NCBI GenBank assembly: GCA_013297725.1
Contig: JAAFIB010000011.1
Span: 1-53,739 of the forward strand
Reading direction: 5' to 3'
Source of the DNA: Sphingomonadales bacterium
GTDB taxonomy: Bacteria; Pseudomonadota; Alphaproteobacteria; Sphingomonadales; Sphingomonadaceae
DNA length: 53,739 nucleotides
Shown here: positions 49,956 to 53,739 of the stretch, one piece after another
How the letters are laid out: each line of letters begins with the position of its first letter
Numbering within the stretch: the first letter of the stretch is position 1
Made by a program: the position numbers and the translations under genes
Notes under the pieces: generated by a model
The model's input: only the letters and a program-made list of their open reading frames with translations
The model's database searches: none
Told to the model about the DNA's origin: nothing

Positions 49956-50501
49956 ATGCGACTCCTGATCCTTTGTGCGGCCTCTGCTTTTTCGCTGACG
50001 ACCTGTGTCGCGCCGCAAGCTGCGCCGCGCCCTCCCGTTGCGCCGCCGGTTAAAGCGACAATATTGGTTCCGCCGCCGCCGATTTCTAAACCGGCGGTTA
50101 CGCAACCCGCGGGCCATTGGACAGATTGGACGATGGCCGACGGCAGCTGGAGCTATGCGAAAGACGACCGTGGTTCGATTGCGCGTTTTGGCGCGCCGGG
50201 GAAAGATGCGATTGTCATGCTGCGCTGCGATAAAGGCCGTGCACGGGTTTATCTGTCGCGTGCTGGAACAGCGGGCGGCAGCATGACTGTGCGGACAAGT
50301 TCTACATCAAAGGCCGTGGCTATGCAGCCAACGGGCACCCAGCCATCCTATGTGGTCAGCGAAATCGGTGTCAGCGATTCTGTGCTTGATGCCATGGCAT
50401 TCAGCCGCGGGCGGATAGCGTTGGAGCTTGCAGGGGCGCAGAACATCGCCATCCCTGTCTGGTCAGAAATTGGCCGCGTAACCGAGGATTGCCGAGCTTA
50501 G
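49956..50501 (+). CDS. Putative lipoprotein, hypothetical
   Basis: A 181-residue protein, ATG at 49956. The signal peptide (RLLILCAASAFSLTTC) ends in a lipobox-like LTTC, followed by a Pro-rich linker (PQAAPRPPVAPPVKATILVP) and a beta-rich domain with SWSYAKDDRGSIARFG, KDAIVMLRCDKGRARVYLSR and FSRGRIALELAG. Two Cys in the mature part. Not recognised; the sphingomonad-type layout resembles small periplasmic domain proteins. Divergent from tlyA with a 47-bp gap. Confidence 0.75.
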   Translation: MRLLILCAASAFSLTTCVAPQAAPRPPVAPPVKATILVPPPPISKPAVTQPAGHWTDWTMADGSWSYAKDDRGSIARFGAPGKDAIVMLRCDKGRARVYLSRAGTAGGSMTVRTSSTSKAVAMQPTGTQPSYVVSEIGVSDSVLDAMAFSRGRIALELAGAQNIAIPVWSEIGRVTEDCRA

Positions 50502-50511
50502 CTTTAGGCAC

Positions 50512-50533
50512 AAAAAAGGGGCCAGATGGCCCC
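50512..50533 (-). terminator. Minus-strand intrinsic terminator without a known gene
   Basis: GGGGCC-AGAT-GGCCCC with six A before it on the plus strand, so on the minus strand a perfect hairpin followed by T6. The plus-strand gene ends at 50501 without a T-tract after the hairpin. No minus-strand gene is seen upstream (50534-50922), hence a possible antisense or small RNA ending here. Confidence 0.6.
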
Positions 50534-50675
50534 AAACAAGAGGCGGGATAATTGCCGCAAAAAAATTAAAATTCAAGTCTTGTTTTGCGATGGTGTTTGA
50601 TTCACTTTCCGATTCGCGGAGGTTAATCTGATGCAACACGCAATCCATTTTCAACTATCGAAAGGAGGTGATCCG

Positions 50676-50735
50676 ATGTCTCATGGTTCAGTTAAGGGGT
50701 CGGGCATTTCCGTTCGGGAGAGCGGCTGCTGGTAA
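50676..50735 (+). CDS. 20-codon leader-type reading frame with extreme Shine-Dalgarno sequence
   Basis: The frame encodes MSHGSVKGSGISVRESGCW. It follows GAAAGGAGGTGATCC (50660-50674), 15 nt exactly complementary to the 3' end of 16S rRNA, ending one nt before the ATG. Such a short distance may trap rather than start ribosomes. Codons 7-9 (AAGGGGTCG) repeat the 5' arm of the downstream terminator. The stop codon lies in the hairpin CTGCTG-GTAA-CAGCAG (about 50726-50741), and a second stem GGCAGC-G-GCTGCC follows. Either a leader peptide of an attenuator for sppA or a stand-alone small RNA. Confidence 0.55.
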   Translation: MSHGSVKGSGISVRESGCW

Positions 50736-50788
50736 CAGCAGGAATTCCACTCCCGGCAGCGGCTGCCTTGGCTGCTGACCCATGTAAG

Positions 50789-50820
50789 AAAGGGGTCGTT
50801 CCAATAGGATCGGCCCCTTT
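50789..50820 (+). terminator. Terminator hairpin upstream of sppA
   Basis: AAAGGGGTCG (50789-50798) pairs with CGGCCCCTTT (50811-50820) with one G-U pair and a 12-nt loop; downstream sequence is moderately T-rich (CGCTTCTTCGTTTTG). It lies about 100 nt before sppA and behind the leader frame. Its 5' arm sequence AAGGGGTCG also occurs at 50694-50702, allowing an alternative pairing. Confidence 0.65.
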
Positions 50821-50922
50821 CGCTTCTTCGTTTTGTATAGCTGTGATGCAGCTTGATCGAATTGCCGCTGGAAAGCTGCGCGCGCTGCCCTACATAGGGC
50901 GTGTATCGAAAGGCAAAGCAGC

Positions 50923-52806
50923 ATGGCATTTATGAAAAGCGTTTGGCGGTTCCTTGTGGTGATCAAGGATGGATTGGCGCTGCTGTTTTTGCTGATCTTT
51001 TTCTTTGCGCTTTATGCATTTCTGTCCAGCGGACCCAATCCCGGTGTGGTGCGCGATGGCGCTTTGTATTTGCAATTTGACGGTGTGGTGTCGGAACAAC
51101 CTGCGGCGCTTGATCCAGTAGATGCGCTGATTTCTCAACGCGTGCCGGTGCGCGAGTTTCGTCAGCGCGACATTATTCGTTCGCTTGATTTGGCAGCGCG
51201 TGATGACCGGATAAAGGCTGTCGTGCTTGACCTTGACCGCTTTATGGGCGGCGGACAGACCAGTCTTGCCGCGATTGGCGACCGGCTGGATGCTGTAAAA
51301 AAAGCGGGAAAGCCGGTCTATGCTTTCGCCACCGGCTATAGCGATGATGGCTATCAACTTGCCGCGCATGCCAGCGAAATCTGGGTTGATCCATTGGGCG
51401 GTGTTATGCCGACTGGCCCCGGCGGGTCGCGGCTGTATTACAAAGGCTTGCTCGACCAATTGGGTGTGAAGGCGAACGTCTATCGCGTCGGCACCTATAA
51501 ATCTGCGGTCGAGCCTTTCCTGCGCAGTGATCAATCGCCCGAAGCCAAAGAGGCAACGCAAGCCTTTTACGACGAAATCTGGGGCCAGTGGCGCGCCGAT
51601 GTTGCCAAGGCCCGGCCAAAGGCAAAGCTTGATGCGTTGTTGACTGACCCTGCCGGGCAAGCCGAGGCGGCGAAGGGCGATCTTGCGCAGTTGGCGATAA
51701 CAAACGGCTTGGTTGATAAGCTTGGCGACCGCGTTGCGTTTGGAACCTATATCGCGTCGAAAGTGGGCAAGGACCGCGCAGAGACCATCGGCGGTTTTGC
51801 GGCCACCAAATCCGATGCTTTGCTTGCCGCGCACAGCCCCGACGATGATGGTGCACCGATTGGTGTCATAACCGTTGCGGGTGAAATCGTCGATGGCAAG
51901 GCGGGGCCAGGGACAGCAGCGGGCGACACAATCGCTGAGCTGATTTATCAGGCGCTGGAAGACGACGAACTAAAGGCAATCGTCCTGCGCGTGGATTCAC
52001 CAGGCGGATCTGTAACAGCGTCAGAAAAAATCCGGTTGGCGTTGGAGGCAGCAAAGAAGAAAAAGCTGCCTGTGGTGGTATCAATGGCGAACCTTGCAGC
52101 GAGCGGCGGTTATTGGGTATCGACGCCTGCGACCACAATTTTTGCCGAACCGTCCACGATCACCGGCTCCATCGGTATTTTCGGTGTGATCCCCTCGGGC
52201 CGTGATGCGCTCGCCAAATGGGGTGTTACCTCCGATGGCGTCAAAACTACACCGCTTGCGGGTGAGCCGGATGTGTTCGGCGGCGTCAGCCCCGTGTTTG
52301 ATCGCATGGCGCAAAGTGTGATCGAAAAAGGCTATCGCGATTTCCTGACCCGCGTTGCCACATCGCGCAAAAAGACAGTCGAGCAGGTCGATGCTATCGG
52401 CCAAGGCCGTGTCTGGGCCGGCGGCACAGCACGGCAATTGGGCTTGGTTGACCGCATGGGCGATCTTGACGATGCGCTGGCCGAGGCGGCTAAGTTGGCA
52501 AAGCTTGATAAGGGTGATTGGCATCCCCGCTACATCGATCCGCAAGCCGATTTTGCCAGCGGATTGCTGGGCGCTTTTCTGCCGCAACCTGCACAATCGC
52601 AAGCACCAGCCGACCTATTCGCACATGCCGCGTGGCAACAGCAGCTGATGTTTGACCGGATGGCCGCCGACTTGCAGATGTTGGCAACGGCCAAAGGCGC
52701 GCAAGTGCGGTGTTTGGAATGTGCGGGAGTCGCTGGAGTTCCGGTTAGGAAGGAACAGAATCGGTCTGATGGCTGGTTTGCCGCTTTACTTCGCACATTA
52801 TCCTAA
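50923..52806 (+). CDS. sppA: Signal peptide peptidase SppA, 67K type
   Basis: A 627-residue inner-membrane serine protease that degrades cleaved signal peptides. One N-terminal membrane helix (LALLFLLIFFFALYAFL), then two related S49 domains. The Lys of the Ser-Lys dyad is Lys193 (VGTYKSAVEPF) in the first and the Ser is Ser394 (NLAASGGYWVS) in the second domain, as in E. coli SppA. Further marks are VDSPGGSVTASEKIR and EPSTITGSIGIFG. The last 25 residues (CLECAGVAGVPVRKEQ) look unusual and Cys-containing. AAAGG before the ATG. Confidence 0.94.
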   Translation: MAFMKSVWRFLVVIKDGLALLFLLIFFFALYAFLSSGPNPGVVRDGALYLQFDGVVSEQPAALDPVDALISQRVPVREFRQRDIIRSLDLAARDDRIKAVVLDLDRFMGGGQTSLAAIGDRLDAVKKAGKPVYAFATGYSDDGYQLAAHASEIWVDPLGGVMPTGPGGSRLYYKGLLDQLGVKANVYRVGTYKSAVEPFLRSDQSPEAKEATQAFYDEIWGQWRADVAKARPKAKLDALLTDPAGQAEAAKGDLAQLAITNGLVDKLGDRVAFGTYIASKVGKDRAETIGGFAATKSDALLAAHSPDDDGAPIGVITVAGEIVDGKAGPGTAAGDTIAELIYQALEDDELKAIVLRVDSPGGSVTASEKIRLALEAAKKKKLPVVVSMANLAASGGYWVSTPATTIFAEPSTITGSIGIFGVIPSGRDALAKWGVTSDGVKTTPLAGEPDVFGGVSPVFDRMAQSVIEKGYRDFLTRVATSRKKTVEQVDAIGQGRVWAGGTARQLGLVDRMGDLDDALAEAAKLAKLDKGDWHPRYIDPQADFASGLLGAFLPQPAQSQAPADLFAHAAWQQQLMFDRMAADLQMLATAKGAQVRCLECAGVAGVPVRKEQNRSDGWFAALLRTLS

Positions 52807-52820
52807 CCTCTCCTCCCTAA

Positions 52821-52913
52821 ACTTCGTCACCCCCGCGAAGGCGGGGGTCCAACACCAGATGCACAAATTTAGACCGCGAGAGTTGGATTCCCGCCTCCGC
52901 GGGAATGACGAAA
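52821..52913. repeat. Dispersed inverted-repeat element between sppA and nadE
   Basis: Ends TTCGTCA (52823-52829) and TGACGAA (about 52906-52912) are inverted; inside, CCCCCGCGAAGGCGGGGG and TCCCGCCTCCGCGGGA are two palindromes around a short core. It lies between convergent genes and probably terminates both. The layout parallels the element at 40829-40917. Confidence 0.65.
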
Positions 52914-52939
52914 TTTGGGTTTGGAGGAAGCAGGATTGT

Positions 52940-53739
52940 TCACCCACTCCGAAATGCGTTGGTGATGGGATAGCGCCGGTCGCGACCGAAATTGCGTGTT
53001 CCAAGCTTCACCCCGGGGGGGGCTTGGCGGCGTTTGTATTCCGCAATGTAGAGCAGTCGCTCGATCCGCTCGACGACTTCGCGTGGATGGCCGCGTGCGG
53101 TAACTTCATCGACCGATAGTTCCTGTTCAACCAGCCCAAGCAAGATGTCATCCAGCACCGGATAGGCCGGCAGGCTGTCGCTGTCTTTTTGATCGGGGCG
53201 CAGTTCGGCGCTGGGCGGACGGGTAATGATCGCCTCTGGGATGACCGGACCATCGGGGCCAAGGCCAATGCGGCAGCGATTGGTATTGCGCCAGCGCGAG
53301 ATCGCAAATACCGTCATCTTATACGCATCTTTCAGCGGATTATAGCCACCCGCCATATCGCCGTAGATGGTCGCATAGCCGACGCTCATCTCGCTTTTGT
53401 TGCCGGTTGTCAGCAGCATGTGGCCAAATTTGTTCGACAGCGCCATCAGAGTCACACCGCGGATACGCGACTGGACATTCTCTTCGGTGATATCAACCTC
53501 GACGTCGGCAAAGCTGCCCGACAGCATCTCGTCAAAGGCGTCAACGGCGGGGGAAATCGGGATTGTGTCAAGGCGGCAGCCGATCATTTTGGCGCACTCA
53601 CTGGCAAGATCGAGGCTCAACTGTCCGGTGAAGCGGCTGGGCAGCATCACGCACCACACGCGGTCCGGCCCCAAAGCATCGGCGGCAATCGCGGCGCAGA
53701 TCGCGCTATCGATCCCGCCCGATAACCCCAGCACAACAC
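52940..53739 (-). CDS. nadE: NAD+ synthase (C-terminal ammonia-ligase domain), 5' end outside window
   Basis: The visible 266 residues form the synthetase part of a glutamine-dependent NAD+ synthase. The PP-loop SGGIDSAICAAIAADALG is at the start, with TGNKSEMSVGYATIYGDMAG and the C-terminal PPSAELRPDQKDSDSLPAYP and RRYPITNAFR motifs, all typical of NadE. The frame is open to the right edge, so the start and the likely N-terminal glutaminase (CN-hydrolase) domain lie outside. Product: NAD+ from deamido-NAD+, ATP and ammonia. Confidence 0.94.
   Translation of the reverse strand, partial: VVLGLSGGIDSAICAAIAADALGPDRVWCVMLPSRFTGQLSLDLASECAKMIGCRLDTIPISPAVDAFDEMLSGSFADVEVDITEENVQSRIRGVTLMALSNKFGHMLLTTGNKSEMSVGYATIYGDMAGGYNPLKDAYKMTVFAISRWRNTNRCRIGLGPDGPVIPEAIITRPPSAELRPDQKDSDSLPAYPVLDDILLGLVEQELSVDEVTARGHPREVVERIERLLYIAEYKRRQAPPGVKLGTRNFGRDRRYPITNAFRSG

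Overview
The window looks like chromosomal DNA of an alphaproteobacterium, most likely a member of the order Sphingomonadales. The basis is a TonB-dependent receptor of the type abundant in that order, a TorF-type porin, moderately GC-rich coding sequence, many 1-4 nt start/stop overlaps, and small dispersed palindromic repeats of a kind common in sphingomonad genomes. Genus is not assigned; everything here is read from sequence without database searches.

Layout. 1-5.2 kb: end of rpoN, a DUF2141 protein, glycerol kinase and release factor 3. 5.19-13.8 kb: tRNA-Tyr followed by an approximately 8.5 kb integrative element. Its ends are an imperfect 28/27-nt direct repeat of the tRNA 3' end, each accompanied by a pair of GTGGGG boxes 12 nt apart. 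It carries a tyrosine integrase, an AlpA-like excisionase, a primase-helicase (VapE type), an iteron-like cluster of inverted GTGCCAAC boxes right behind the helicase gene (candidate origin), a possible cargo pair (small membrane protein plus a DUF6883-containing protein), a strongly foldable RNA region, a membrane protein and a helicase remnant. 13.9-17.4 kb: LacI regulator, alanine dehydrogenase with a divergent Lrp regulator, and a DUF4160/DUF2442 pair.

17.4-30.3 kb: polyamine region. An aminotransferase-lepB pair diverges from a long co-directional run: TorF porin, glutamine-synthetase-like ligase, cupin, gamma-glutamylputrescine oxidase-like enzyme, second aminotransferase, second ligase, then a complete PotFHIG-like ABC importer. 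This suggests import of putrescine or a related amine, gamma-glutamylation and oxidation. PuuC, PuuD and PuuR homologues are not in the window.

30.5-39.5 kb: FKBP isomerase, a candidate sigma-54 promoter in a 320-bp gap, then a locus that reads as sulfoquinovose catabolism by oxidative desulfonation. A TonB receptor diverges from an overlapping four-gene operon: GH31 sulfoquinovosidase with the K-E-R-W-Y sulfonate-binding set, LacI regulator, aldo/keto reductase (SmoB-like) and SsuD-like flavin monooxygenase (SmoC-like). No ABC sugar importer and no flavin reductase sit next to it. I regard this as the most interesting metabolic system here.

39.5-53.7 kb: mostly housekeeping genes (prfA, hisS, M61 peptidase, DNA glycosylase, lipoproteins, rlmB, a YCF48-like protein, nitroreductase, tlyA, sppA, nadE fragment). 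In front of sppA lies a 20-codon reading frame whose ribosome binding site matches the 16S rRNA 3' end over 15 nt. It is followed by hairpins and a terminator whose 5' arm is duplicated inside the reading frame, an attenuator-like arrangement.
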